Of a stretch of DNA of 64,000 bases, positions 24,582-32,010 are shown piece by piece (the stretch's first letter is position 1; every line of letters starts with the position of its first letter). The position numbers were made by a program, and so were the translations under genes. This stretch comes from DATCBF01 sp964401995. GTDB lineage: Bacteria > Actinomycetota > Thermoleophilia > Solirubrobacterales > 70-9. The notes under the pieces were generated by a model. It made no database searches. It saw only the letters and a list, made by a program, of their open reading frames with translations, and was not told the DNA's origin. The stretch lies in contig CAYOAP010000010.1 in the NCBI GenBank assembly GCA_964401995.1, positions 1 through 64,000 of the forward strand, written 5' to 3'.

Positions 24582-26267
24582 GTGACTCGTTTGAGCCAGA
24601 CGCTGCTGCCGACGCTCAAGGACGCCCCTGCCGACGCGGAGGCGGTCTCCCACAAGCTGATGGTGCGGGCGGGGCTGATCCGCCAGGTCGGAGCTGGCCT
24701 GTGGACGTATCTGCCCGCCGGCTGGCGCGCCCACCGCAAGGTCGAGGCGATCCTGCGCGAGGAGATGGAGGCGATCGGCTGCCAGGAGATGCTGATGCCG
24801 GTGCTGCAGCCCTCAGAGGCTTGGGAGAAGACCGGGCGCTACGCGATCAACGAGCTCTTCAAGCTCGACGACCGCAAGGGCTCGCCGATGGTGCTGGCGA
24901 TGACGCATGAGGAGTGCGTCACCACGCATGTCTCCCGCGACATCCGCTCCTACCGTGACCTGCCGATGATGCTGTTCCACCTGCAGACCAAGGGGCGCGA
25001 CGAGGCACGGCCGCGGGCCGGGGTGCTGCGCACCCGCGAGTTCACGATGAAGGACGCCTACTCCTTCGACCGCGACGAGGAGGGGTTGGCCCGCTCCTAC
25101 GAGCTGCAGGCCGGCGCCTACGAAAAGATCTTCAATCGCTGCGGGCTGATCTGGTACCGGGTCGAGTCCGACGTCGGGATGATGGGCGGCTCCGGCGCTG
25201 ACGAGTACATGGCGCCCTGCCCGGCCGGCGAGAACGAGGTGGCGCTGGCGGCCGGCTATGCCGCCAACGTCGAGGTCGCCTCGGCCGAGGCGCAGCCGGT
25301 TGAGCTGCCGGTGGCGCTGGACGCGCCAGAGCAAGTCTCGACGCCGGGGCTGACCACGGTCGAGCAGGTCTCAGAGGCGCTTGAGGTCCCGGCCGGGGCG
25401 TTGATCAAGGCGATGCCGGTGATTGTCGAGGGCCGCGGCATGGTCCTCGTCCTGCTCCGCGGCGACCACCGCCTCAACGAGGTCAAGTTGCGCAACGCGC
25501 TCGGCGCCGACTTCCGCCAGGCCGGCGCCGAGGAGATCGAGGCCGAGCTCGGCCCGGTCGGCTACATCGGCCCGGTCGGGGCCGATATCCCCGTCGTCAA
25601 GGACGTGGCGATCGCCGGCGACTCCTTCATCTGCGGCGCCAACGAGGCCGACGCCCACCTGCGCGGCGTCCGCCCCGGACGCGACTTCGAGTTCGAGCAG
25701 CTCGACGTGCGCGCGGTCGAGGCCGGCGACACCGTCGACGGCAGCGCGATCGAGATCGAGCCGGCGATCGAGATCGGCAACATCTTCAAGCTCGGCACTC
25801 GCTACTCAGAGCCGCTCGGCGCCACCTACCTCGACGAGGAGGGCGTGGAGCGGCCGATCGTGATGGGCAGCTACGGGATCGGCCCGGCCCGCATCCTCGC
25901 TGCCGCGATCGAGCAGGGCCATGACGAGAACGGCATCGTCTGGCCGAAGGCGATCGCCCCCTGGGAGATCCACCTCGTCTCCCTGGCCAAGGCCGGCGAG
26001 CCTGAGCGCGAAGCCGCCGACACGATCTACGAGAAGCTGCGCACGGCCGGCGCCGACGTGCTCTATGACGATCGCGATGCCGGCCCTGGGCAGAAGCTGA
26101 CCGACGCCGAGCTGCTCGGCTGCCCGCTGCGGGTCGTGGTCGGACGCCGCGGCCTCGCCGACGGGATCGTCGAGGCCCAGGAGCGGGGGAGTGGGGAGGA
26201 GCACAGCCTGCCGGTGGCGGCGGCCAGCGAACACATCCTGGTCCTGTTGCAGGGGATGAATGACTGA
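24582..26267 (+). CDS. proS: Prolyl-tRNA synthetase, bacterial type
   Basis: 561 aa. Class II synthetase: motif 2 region RDEARPRAGVLRTREFTMKDAYSF and motif 3 GSYGIGPARILAA, with the anticodon-binding domain at the C-terminus. A central insertion (about 220-380) is the YbaK-type editing domain that clears Ala-tRNAPro. GTG start; the upstream TAGGTT box suggests leaderless translation. Overlaps pgsA by 8 nt. Confidence 0.95.
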   Translation: MTRLSQTLLPTLKDAPADAEAVSHKLMVRAGLIRQVGAGLWTYLPAGWRAHRKVEAILREEMEAIGCQEMLMPVLQPSEAWEKTGRYAINELFKLDDRKGSPMVLAMTHEECVTTHVSRDIRSYRDLPMMLFHLQTKGRDEARPRAGVLRTREFTMKDAYSFDRDEEGLARSYELQAGAYEKIFNRCGLIWYRVESDVGMMGGSGADEYMAPCPAGENEVALAAGYAANVEVASAEAQPVELPVALDAPEQVSTPGLTTVEQVSEALEVPAGALIKAMPVIVEGRGMVLVLLRGDHRLNEVKLRNALGADFRQAGAEEIEAELGPVGYIGPVGADIPVVKDVAIAGDSFICGANEADAHLRGVRPGRDFEFEQLDVRAVEAGDTVDGSAIEIEPAIEIGNIFKLGTRYSEPLGATYLDEEGVERPIVMGSYGIGPARILAAAIEQGHDENGIVWPKAIAPWEIHLVSLAKAGEPEREAADTIYEKLRTAGADVLYDDRDAGPGQKLTDAELLGCPLRVVVGRRGLADGIVEAQERGSGEEHSLPVAAASEHILVLLQGMND

Positions 26268-26916
26268 GGCGACCCCGTTCGGGCGGGGCCGCCTGCGCCG
26301 CCTCTTCGGGCTCGACCGCACCGGCCCGAAACCGCGCCAGACGCGCAAGGGCGAGCCGCTCAACCCCTGGACGATCCCCAACGCCGTCGGCTACCTGCGG
26401 CTGGCGGCGCTCCCGGTCTTCCTCTACCTCGCCTACGAATCGGGCGATGGCCGCAGCGCTCCCGCGGCGATCGTCTTCTGGCTGATCGCCGCCGGCGACT
26501 ACCTCGACGGCTTCCTCGCCCGCGTCACCGGCCAGTACAGCCGCATGGGGGCGTTGCTGGACCCGCTGGTCGACCGCCTCACGATCCTCTCCGGCGCCGT
26601 CGTCTGCTGGAGCTTTGAACTGCTGCCGCGCTGGGCGCTCGCCCTGCTGGCGCTGCGCGAGCTGGTGATGCTGTTCCTCGCCCAGTACGGGCTGCGCCAC
26701 GGCGTCGACATCGAAGTCAACTGGCCGGGCCGGGTCTCGGTCTTCCCGATCATGGGCGGGATCTTCTTCGCGATGGTCTTCGCCGGCTGGGTCCCGGCGG
26801 CGGCGCTGATCATCGGTCTGGCGCTGGCGATCGTCGCCACGGTGCTCTACGCGCGGACCGGAATTCGCGCCGTCCGCGCCGCTCGCGACTTGCAAGCGAG
26901 CCCTCACTCTCCATAA
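26260..26916 (+). CDS. CDP-alcohol phosphatidyltransferase (PgsA-type)
   Basis: 218 aa with about six membrane segments. The signature D-x2-DG-x2-AR-x8-G-x3-D-x3-D is complete (starting GDYLDGFLARV near residue 78). It joins a CDP-diacylglycerol to an alcohol such as glycerol-3-phosphate or inositol phosphate; the exact acceptor cannot be read. In mycobacteria a pgsA paralog lies just upstream of garA and a MerR gene, as here, favouring this as its counterpart. Confidence 0.88.
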   Translation: MTEATPFGRGRLRRLFGLDRTGPKPRQTRKGEPLNPWTIPNAVGYLRLAALPVFLYLAYESGDGRSAPAAIVFWLIAAGDYLDGFLARVTGQYSRMGALLDPLVDRLTILSGAVVCWSFELLPRWALALLALRELVMLFLAQYGLRHGVDIEVNWPGRVSVFPIMGGIFFAMVFAGWVPAAALIIGLALAIVATVLYARTGIRAVRAARDLQASPHSP

Positions 26917-26931
26917 ACCTTCAACCTTCAG

Positions 26932-26961
26932 TTGAACCTTTGGCCCAGGTCAACCTATAAT
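26932..26961 (+). promoter_or_regulatory. Strong promoter for the RsiG-like/FHA/MerR operon
   Basis: TTGAAC (26932-26937), an 18-nt spacer and TATAAT (26956-26961): the best -35/-10 pair in the window. It lies 49 nt before the ATG. Upstream and overlapping are the direct repeats aaccttc aaccttc and the small palindrome TTCAGTTGAA, possible sites for the MerR protein encoded in this operon. Confidence 0.65.
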
Positions 26962-27010
26962 CCGTCAGACGAGGCAAACGGAGGCCAATGCCTCTCAACC
27001 AAGGAGCGAG

Positions 27011-27280
27011 ATGGAGGACACCTTTCCCGATCTGGGTTCACTCAGCGACAAAGAGCTGAAGGACCTGATCGAAAAGCTCACCGAGGAGGAGAACGAGATC
27101 TCCTACCGCCGCCGTGTGCTGCACGGCAAGATCGACATTCTGCGTGCCGAGCTGGTCAACCGCCTGCGCCAGAAGCGCGAGCGCGGCGATTCGCTGATCT
27201 CCGGCGACGACGTGCGCCAGCTGACCGAGATCCTGGCCGGCAAAGCCAGGCCCGCTGAGGACGACGAGCCCGCCGCCTAG
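27011..27280 (+). CDS. RsiG-like small protein, putative c-di-GMP-binding anti-sigma factor
   Basis: 89 aa, predicted helical hairpin. It matches RsiG of actinobacteria, whose helices carry E-x3-S-x2-R-x3-Q-x3-D for cyclic di-GMP binding and which holds the sigma factor WhiG. Here the pattern is Glu27, Ser31, Arg34, His38, Asp42, so Gln is replaced by His, with DILRAELVNRL after it. One motif per chain would require a homodimer, as described for deep-branching relatives. AAGGAG lies 4 nt before the ATG. No sigma gene is nearby. Binding and partner are inference. Confidence 0.65.
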   Translation: MEDTFPDLGSLSDKELKDLIEKLTEEENEISYRRRVLHGKIDILRAELVNRLRQKRERGDSLISGDDVRQLTEILAGKARPAEDDEPAA

Positions 27281-27296
27281 CGCTGGGGAGGCAACG

Positions 27297-27773
27297 ATGG
27301 CTGTCCACTGTCCCGACTGCGGCTTCGCCAACCCCGAGGGCGCGAACTACTGCCAGAAGTGCGGCGCCTACCTGGGCGTGCCGCCCGAGGGCGGCGAGGT
27401 CGAACCGACAACGATGACCTACACCGTCGACGAAACCGGCGACATGCAGCCGGTCGACATCGACGAGGTGGTCGAGCAGGTCGGGGCGGCGCTGGTGATC
27501 CGCTCCGGCGGCGGCCGTGCCGGCGAGAGCTTCAGCGTCACCGAGGACCGGGTCAGCATCGGCCGCAGCCCCGACGCCGGCGTCTTCCTCGACGACGTCA
27601 CCGTCTCCCGCAACCACGCGCTGCTGGTCCGCCGCCGCGACGGCTTCTACATCGACGATCTCGGGTCGCTCAACGGCACCTACGTCAACCGCCGCCGGAT
27701 CGAGTCGCACCGGCTCGCCGACGCTGACGAGATCCAGATCGGCAAGTACAAGCTCAGTTACCTGGAGAAGTAG
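27297..27773 (+). CDS. Zinc-ribbon plus FHA protein, GarA/OdhI-like
   Basis: 158 aa. Residues 5-23 form a zinc ribbon (CPDCGF and CQKCG). Next comes VEPTTMTY (35-42), which resembles the ETT phosphorylation motif of mycobacterial GarA and corynebacterial OdhI. The C-terminal FHA domain (about 65-155) has SIGRSPDAG, SRNHALLV and LGSLNGTYVN. GarA/OdhI inhibit 2-oxoglutarate dehydrogenase until phosphorylated by PknB/PknG-type kinases. The zinc ribbon is an addition compared with them. It is followed at 2 nt by the MerR gene, as in mycobacteria. Confidence 0.85.
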   Translation: MAVHCPDCGFANPEGANYCQKCGAYLGVPPEGGEVEPTTMTYTVDETGDMQPVDIDEVVEQVGAALVIRSGGGRAGESFSVTEDRVSIGRSPDAGVFLDDVTVSRNHALLVRRRDGFYIDDLGSLNGTYVNRRRIESHRLADADEIQIGKYKLSYLEK

Positions 27774-27775
27774 CG

Positions 27776-28525
27776 ATGGCCCTGCCCGAACAGCAGACGC
27801 GCGTGCCCGACTCGGCCAGCCGGCCGCGCAAGGCGCTGACGATCGGGGCCGTCTGCAAGATCCTGCAGAGCGAGTTCGACGATGTCTCGATCTCCAAGAT
27901 CCGCTACCTCGAGGACCAGAAGCTGCTCAACCCGCGCCGCACTTCCGGCGGCTACCGGCTCTACAGCCAGTCCGACGTCGAGCGCTTGCGCACGATCCTG
28001 CGCCTGCAGCGCGACGAGTTCCTGCCGCTGCGGGTGATCCGCCAGGAGCTGGCGGCCGGCGGCGACATCGACCTCGGCGGGGGCAGCTCGGAGCGGCGGC
28101 CCAACGGCGGCGGCGTGCGGCGGGCGATCCTGGTCAACACCTCGAGCGCCTATCTCACCCTCGACGAGGTGGTCGAGGAGACCGGGGCCCGCCACGAGCT
28201 TGTCTCCGAGCTTGAAAACTTCGGCATCGTCGAGCCCGAGAAGCGCGACGGCCGCACCGTCTACGACGAGACCGACCGCGAGATCATCCGCTCCGCCAAC
28301 GAGCTCTCGCGGGTCGGGGTCGGCGCTCGCAACCTGCGCGTCTTCCGCTCTTCAGCCGACCGCGAGGCCAATCTGCTGGAGGCGTTGTTGGGGCCATCGC
28401 TGCGCTCACGCAACCCCGATCGCCGCAAGGAGGCGCTTGAGAGCCTGGAGAACCTGGCGGCGACGGTCAGCCACCTCAAGCACCTGCTGCTCGTGCGCGA
28501 TCTGCGCCGCCTGGCGGGCGAGTAG
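27776..28525 (+). CDS. MerR-family transcriptional regulator (Rv1828-like)
   Basis: 249 aa. The N-terminal winged helix-turn-helix is at about 22-95 (TIGAVCKILQSEF, SISKIRYLEDQKLL, RTSGGYRLYSQSDVERL). A longer C-terminal part follows, with a second HTH-like segment near 120-180. The length and the position next to the FHA gene match the mycobacterial MerR gene downstream of garA. No metal-binding Cys cluster is visible, so it is not a metal sensor. It probably binds near the operon promoter. Confidence 0.87.
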   Translation: MALPEQQTRVPDSASRPRKALTIGAVCKILQSEFDDVSISKIRYLEDQKLLNPRRTSGGYRLYSQSDVERLRTILRLQRDEFLPLRVIRQELAAGGDIDLGGGSSERRPNGGGVRRAILVNTSSAYLTLDEVVEETGARHELVSELENFGIVEPEKRDGRTVYDETDREIIRSANELSRVGVGARNLRVFRSSADREANLLEALLGPSLRSRNPDRRKEALESLENLAATVSHLKHLLLVRDLRRLAGE

Positions 28526-28537
28526 CCCCGCGCGCCG

Positions 28538-28993
28538 ATGCCCCGAGTCACCCGCCGACGGACTATTGCGGCCCCGATCGGCGAGGTCTGGTCGCTTGTC
28601 TCCGACCCCTATAGCCTGCCTCGCTGGTGGCCGAAGGTCGGCCGGGTCGAGAACGTCGAGGCGAAGAGCGCCGGCCGCCGCAGCCAGTGGACCAAGGTCC
28701 TGGAGACGGCCGAGGGGCGCGGCGTCCGCGCCGACTTCCGCTGCCTCAGCTCGGCTGAGAACGAGCGCTACGTCTGGGAGCAGCAGCTCGAGGGCTCGCC
28801 TTTCGCCAAGCATCTGCGCAGCTCAAGCGTCGAGATCAGGCTGCGGGGCAAAGATGGCGGCACTGACATCAGCCTCGCCTCGAAGCAGGTCCTGCGCGGG
28901 ATGTCGCGGCTGGGATCGCCGCTGATGCGCCGCGGCCAGGGGGCGATCCTCGACGAGGCCCTGAACGGGATCGAACTGGCGCTGACGCCATGA
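28538..28993 (+). CDS. SRPBCC-superfamily (START/polyketide cyclase-like) protein
   Basis: 151 aa. Begins with the usual RRTIAAPIGEVWSLVSDP helix and contains LPRWWPKV, typical of small hydrophobic-ligand-binding SRPBCC proteins. The ligand is unknown. It starts 12 nt after the MerR gene and overlaps the flavoprotein gene by 4 nt, so it may serve the same lipid-related step. Confidence 0.8.
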   Translation: MPRVTRRRTIAAPIGEVWSLVSDPYSLPRWWPKVGRVENVEAKSAGRRSQWTKVLETAEGRGVRADFRCLSSAENERYVWEQQLEGSPFAKHLRSSSVEIRLRGKDGGTDISLASKQVLRGMSRLGSPLMRRGQGAILDEALNGIELALTP

Positions 28994-30615
28994 GCGGCCC
29001 GCGACGCGACGCCAAGTGGTGGGGCTGGGGCGACCCGGAGGTTGCGCCGGAGCTCGACGGACCGGCCTTGGAGACCCTGCGCGAGCGGATCGGCGAGCTG
29101 GAGCCGACTCCACGCAAGGCTTCGCTTGAAGACTTCGAGCTGCCCGCCGCCGAGCCGCTGCCGGCGGCCCTGACCGAGGCTGTCGGCGCTGAGAACGTCT
29201 TCAGCTCAAACGAGGACCGCCTGCGCCACTCGACCGGCCGTGGCTACGTCGACCTCGCCAAGCTGCGCCTGGGCCGGCTGGAGGCGGCGCCCGATGCGGT
29301 GCTGCTGCCTGCCGACGCCAATGCGATCCGCCGCGTGCTTGAGAGCTGCGCCGCCGAGGGCATCGCCGTCGTCCCCTTCGGCGGCGGCACCAGCGTTGTC
29401 GGCGGGGTAGAGCCACTGCGCGGCGCTCACTCGCGCTTGATCAGCCTCGACCTGAGCCGGATGCGCGAGGTCGAGGTCGACCGCCGCTCGCTCACCGCCA
29501 GGCTCGGCGCGGGCCTGCGCGGGCCTGAGGCCGAGGCCGCCCTCGGCGCGCAGGACCTGACGCTCGGCCACTTCCCGCAGTCCTTTGAGTACGCGACTAT
29601 CGGCGGCTTTGCCGCGACCCGCTCCGCCGGGCAGGCGTCAAGCGGCTACGGGCGCTTCGACTCGCTGGTCAGCTCCGTCCGCCTGCTTGCTCCGGCGGGC
29701 GAGATGGAGACGCTGGCGACCCCTCACACCGCCGCCGGCCCCGCCCTGCGCGAGCTGATCGTCGGCTCCGAGGGTGTGCTCGGCGTCATCCCCGACGTGA
29801 CCGTGCGGGTGCGGCCGGCGCCGAAAGTGAGGCGCTACGAGGCCTGGATCGCCGAGAGCTTCGAGTCCGGCGCCGAGATCGTCAGGACGCTGGCGCAGGG
29901 CCCTGGGCTGCCCGACATCGTCCGCGTCTCCGACGAGGACGAGACCAACGTCTCGCTGGCGCTCTCGGGCCCGCGGGGGACGGCCGGCAAGCTCTTCGGT
30001 GCCTACCTCGGCGCCCGCCGCCGCCGCGACGGCTGCCTGATGATCGTCGGCTTCGAGGGCGATGAGGAGTCGGTGGCCCGCCGCCGCGCCCTCGCCGTGC
30101 GGGCGCTGCGCTCGGGCGGCGCCGCCTACCTCGGCCAGGGCGCCGGCAGCTCCTGGGAGCACGGCCGCTACCAGGGGCCATACCTGCGCGACACGCTGAT
30201 GGAGATGGGGGCGATGGTCGAGACCTTGGAGACCTCCCACACCTGGACCAAGCTGGCCGAGCTGCACGCGGCGGTCGGCGCCGCGATCTCTGGCTCGCTC
30301 TCGGGCCAGGGCACGCCCGGCCTCGTCTTCTGCCATCTCTCGCACGCCTACGCCGACGGCGCCTCGCTCTACTTCACCTTCATCTCCCGCGCCCGCCACG
30401 GGGCCGAGATCGAGCAGTGGCAGACGGTGAAGAAGGCGGCCTGCGAGGCAATCGTCGCCTGCGGCGGCACCATCACCCACCACCACGCGGTCGGGCGCGA
30501 CCACGCTCCCTACATGGAGGCCGAGGTGGGGAGGACGGGGCTCGACGTGCTGCGGGCCGTGAAGAACCAGCTAGACCCGGCGGGGATCATGAATCCCGGC
30601 AAGCTGCTCGGCTAG
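28990..30615 (+). CDS. FAD-linked oxidase, alkyldihydroxyacetonephosphate synthase-like
   Basis: 541 aa. Begins with KWWGWGDPE, typical of actinobacterial AGPS-like proteins. The FAD PCMH domain (about 95-270) contains VVPFGGGTSVVGGVEP and TIGGFAATRSAGQASSGYGRF. The C-terminal cap has HHHAVGRDHAPYMEAE, where AGPS proteins have active-site His residues, and the final LDPAGIMNPGKLLG. AGPS makes ether lipids from acyl-DHAP. The real substrate here is uncertain: ether lipid precursor or a 2-hydroxyacid. Its stop codon abuts that of the convergent gene. Confidence 0.85.
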   Translation: MSGPRRDAKWWGWGDPEVAPELDGPALETLRERIGELEPTPRKASLEDFELPAAEPLPAALTEAVGAENVFSSNEDRLRHSTGRGYVDLAKLRLGRLEAAPDAVLLPADANAIRRVLESCAAEGIAVVPFGGGTSVVGGVEPLRGAHSRLISLDLSRMREVEVDRRSLTARLGAGLRGPEAEAALGAQDLTLGHFPQSFEYATIGGFAATRSAGQASSGYGRFDSLVSSVRLLAPAGEMETLATPHTAAGPALRELIVGSEGVLGVIPDVTVRVRPAPKVRRYEAWIAESFESGAEIVRTLAQGPGLPDIVRVSDEDETNVSLALSGPRGTAGKLFGAYLGARRRRDGCLMIVGFEGDEESVARRRALAVRALRSGGAAYLGQGAGSSWEHGRYQGPYLRDTLMEMGAMVETLETSHTWTKLAELHAAVGAAISGSLSGQGTPGLVFCHLSHAYADGASLYFTFISRARHGAEIEQWQTVKKAACEAIVACGGTITHHHAVGRDHAPYMEAEVGRTGLDVLRAVKNQLDPAGIMNPGKLLG

Positions 30616-31551
30616 CTATTTCTTCTTGATCGCCGGGCCTGTGATTTCGCCGCGGAGGACGTCCTTGCCGGTGTAGGCGGGCAGTCGTTTCTGCTTTTTG
30701 GCTTCGGCCACCTCGGATTCGTAGGCGGCGTTGTCGGTCAGCGAGATGTCGATCTTGTCGAAGGCGCCGCCGGCGACGTAGGCGAGCACCTGGGCCGGGA
30801 TCGGGAACTGGGCCGCGATCGTGCCGTTCTGGGTGACGGCGACGGCGCCGACCCGCAGCACAACCGACGGCGAGCGGTAGAGCCAGACCGTGTAGGACTT
30901 GCCTTTCGGCGAGGGCTGCAGGCCTTTCGCTTCGACCTGGAGGACGGCGGTCTTCTTGATCCGGCCAAAGAGGGCCAGGCCGGCGCCTTCGCCGCCGGGG
31001 ACGGGGGTCAGCACTGCTTTCGTTTCCCGGGAGGAATTGGCAGCGGTTGTGCTGGATTCGCTGCCTTCGGCGCCGCCAGCCGTGGTTTCAGTTGCTGCCG
31101 TGGTGCTGGTATCCGAGTTCGAATCGCCGCCGCCGAGATCGATCGCCCCAGTCGCGAAGAGGACGATGAGGATGACGACCACAGCGCCACCGACCCACTC
31201 AGCCAGGCGCCTGTTGCTGGTCGGCAGTGACAGCTTCGGAGAAGAGGGAGACGAAGGCTTGGCCGCAGGGGCAGCCGCCGGGGGAGGGGACGGCGCGGCC
31301 ACGGGCTGCTCGACCACAGGGGCGGGCTTCGCCGGCTCGGGCGGGGGCGGGGGCGGCTCGACCGCCTTGGGCGGCGTGGGCGGAGGCGGAGGCGTGGGCG
31401 CCTCTTCGGAGTCGATCTCCGCCAGCGCCTCCTTCACCTTGGCCCGCACCTGCTCGACGCTGAGGCCCATCAGGGCGGCGATGTCGTCGTAGCCCTGCTC
31501 GCGCTGGGCGAGCAGGCGGAGCATCGCCCTCTGGTCGTCACTGAGTGCCAC
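30616..31551 (-). CDS. Membrane protein with cytoplasmic sigma-70-region-4-like HTH and external domain
   Basis: 311 aa, GTG start. Residues 1-45 look like a sigma-70 region 4 helix-turn-helix (LSDDQRAMLRLL, YDDIAALMGLSVEQV). A Pro-rich linker (50-110), one membrane helix (about 119-138) and a Ser/Thr-rich stalk follow. The external C-terminal domain (about 185-295) resembles the RskA-type anti-sigma domain (KSYTVWLYRSPS). The layout suggests signalling across the membrane to DNA or RNA polymerase. Function not established. Leaderless TAGGCT box upstream. Confidence 0.7.
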   Translation of the reverse strand: MALSDDQRAMLRLLAQREQGYDDIAALMGLSVEQVRAKVKEALAEIDSEEAPTPPPPPTPPKAVEPPPPPPEPAKPAPVVEQPVAAPSPPPAAAPAAKPSSPSSPKLSLPTSNRRLAEWVGGAVVVILIVLFATGAIDLGGGDSNSDTSTTAATETTAGGAEGSESSTTAANSSRETKAVLTPVPGGEGAGLALFGRIKKTAVLQVEAKGLQPSPKGKSYTVWLYRSPSVVLRVGAVAVTQNGTIAAQFPIPAQVLAYVAGGAFDKIDISLTDNAAYESEVAEAKKQKRLPAYTGKDVLRGEITGPAIKKK

Positions 31552-31560
31552 GGATCGGGA

Positions 31561-31566
31561 AGCCTA
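31561..31566 (-). promoter_or_regulatory. -10 box (TAGGCT) for the HTH membrane protein
   Basis: On the minus strand TAGGCT ends 9 nt before the GTG at 31551. It forms a divergent pair with the TAGGGT box at 31585 for the thioesterase. Confidence 0.45.
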
Positions 31567-31584
31567 CGCGAGCGGCCCCACGGA

Positions 31585-31590
31585 TAGGGT
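31585..31590 (+). promoter_or_regulatory. -10 box (TAGGGT) for the thioesterase gene
   Basis: TAGGGT ends 9 nt before the ATG at 31600, leaderless type. Confidence 0.45.
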
Positions 31591-31599
31591 CTGGCCGCG

Positions 31600-32010
31600 A
31601 TGGCAGACGATCCCCGCGGACTCCATTCCCACTTCGACGCCCTGGTCGGCACCGAGTGGCTTGACGACGATCCCGACCACGCCCGGGTCCGGATCGAGCT
31701 GCGCGACGAGCTGCGCCAGCCGGTCGGGCTCCTGCACGGCGGGGTGATGTCGACCCTGGTCGAGAGCATCTGCTCGCGGGCGACGGCGCTGGCGGTGATG
31801 GGCGAGGGGATGATGGCGATGGGCCAGTCGATCAGCGTCAGCTTCATCCGCCCGGTTACCGAAGGCGGCGCCGAAGTCCGCGCCCACGCCCGCCATCGCG
31901 GCCGCACCACCTGGGTCTGGGAGGCCGAGGTCCGCGACGACAAGGACCGCCTCTGCGCCTTGAGCCAGATGACGATCGCGGTCAGGCCGCTGCCGGCCCA
32001 GCCTGCTTAA
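31600..32010 (+). CDS. PaaI-type hotdog thioesterase
   Basis: 136 aa hotdog fold. LLHGGVMSTLVESICSRA holds the conserved His-Gly-Gly and the downstream Glu of the PaaI family; ISVSFIRPVTEG and TWVWEAEV form the central strands. Hydrolyses acyl-CoA thioesters; substrate unknown. It shares the palindromic TTAA stop with the convergent nadE gene, so the two coding regions overlap by 4 bp. Confidence 0.85.
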   Translation: MADDPRGLHSHFDALVGTEWLDDDPDHARVRIELRDELRQPVGLLHGGVMSTLVESICSRATALAVMGEGMMAMGQSISVSFIRPVTEGGAEVRAHARHRGRTTWVWEAEVRDDKDRLCALSQMTIAVRPLPAQPA

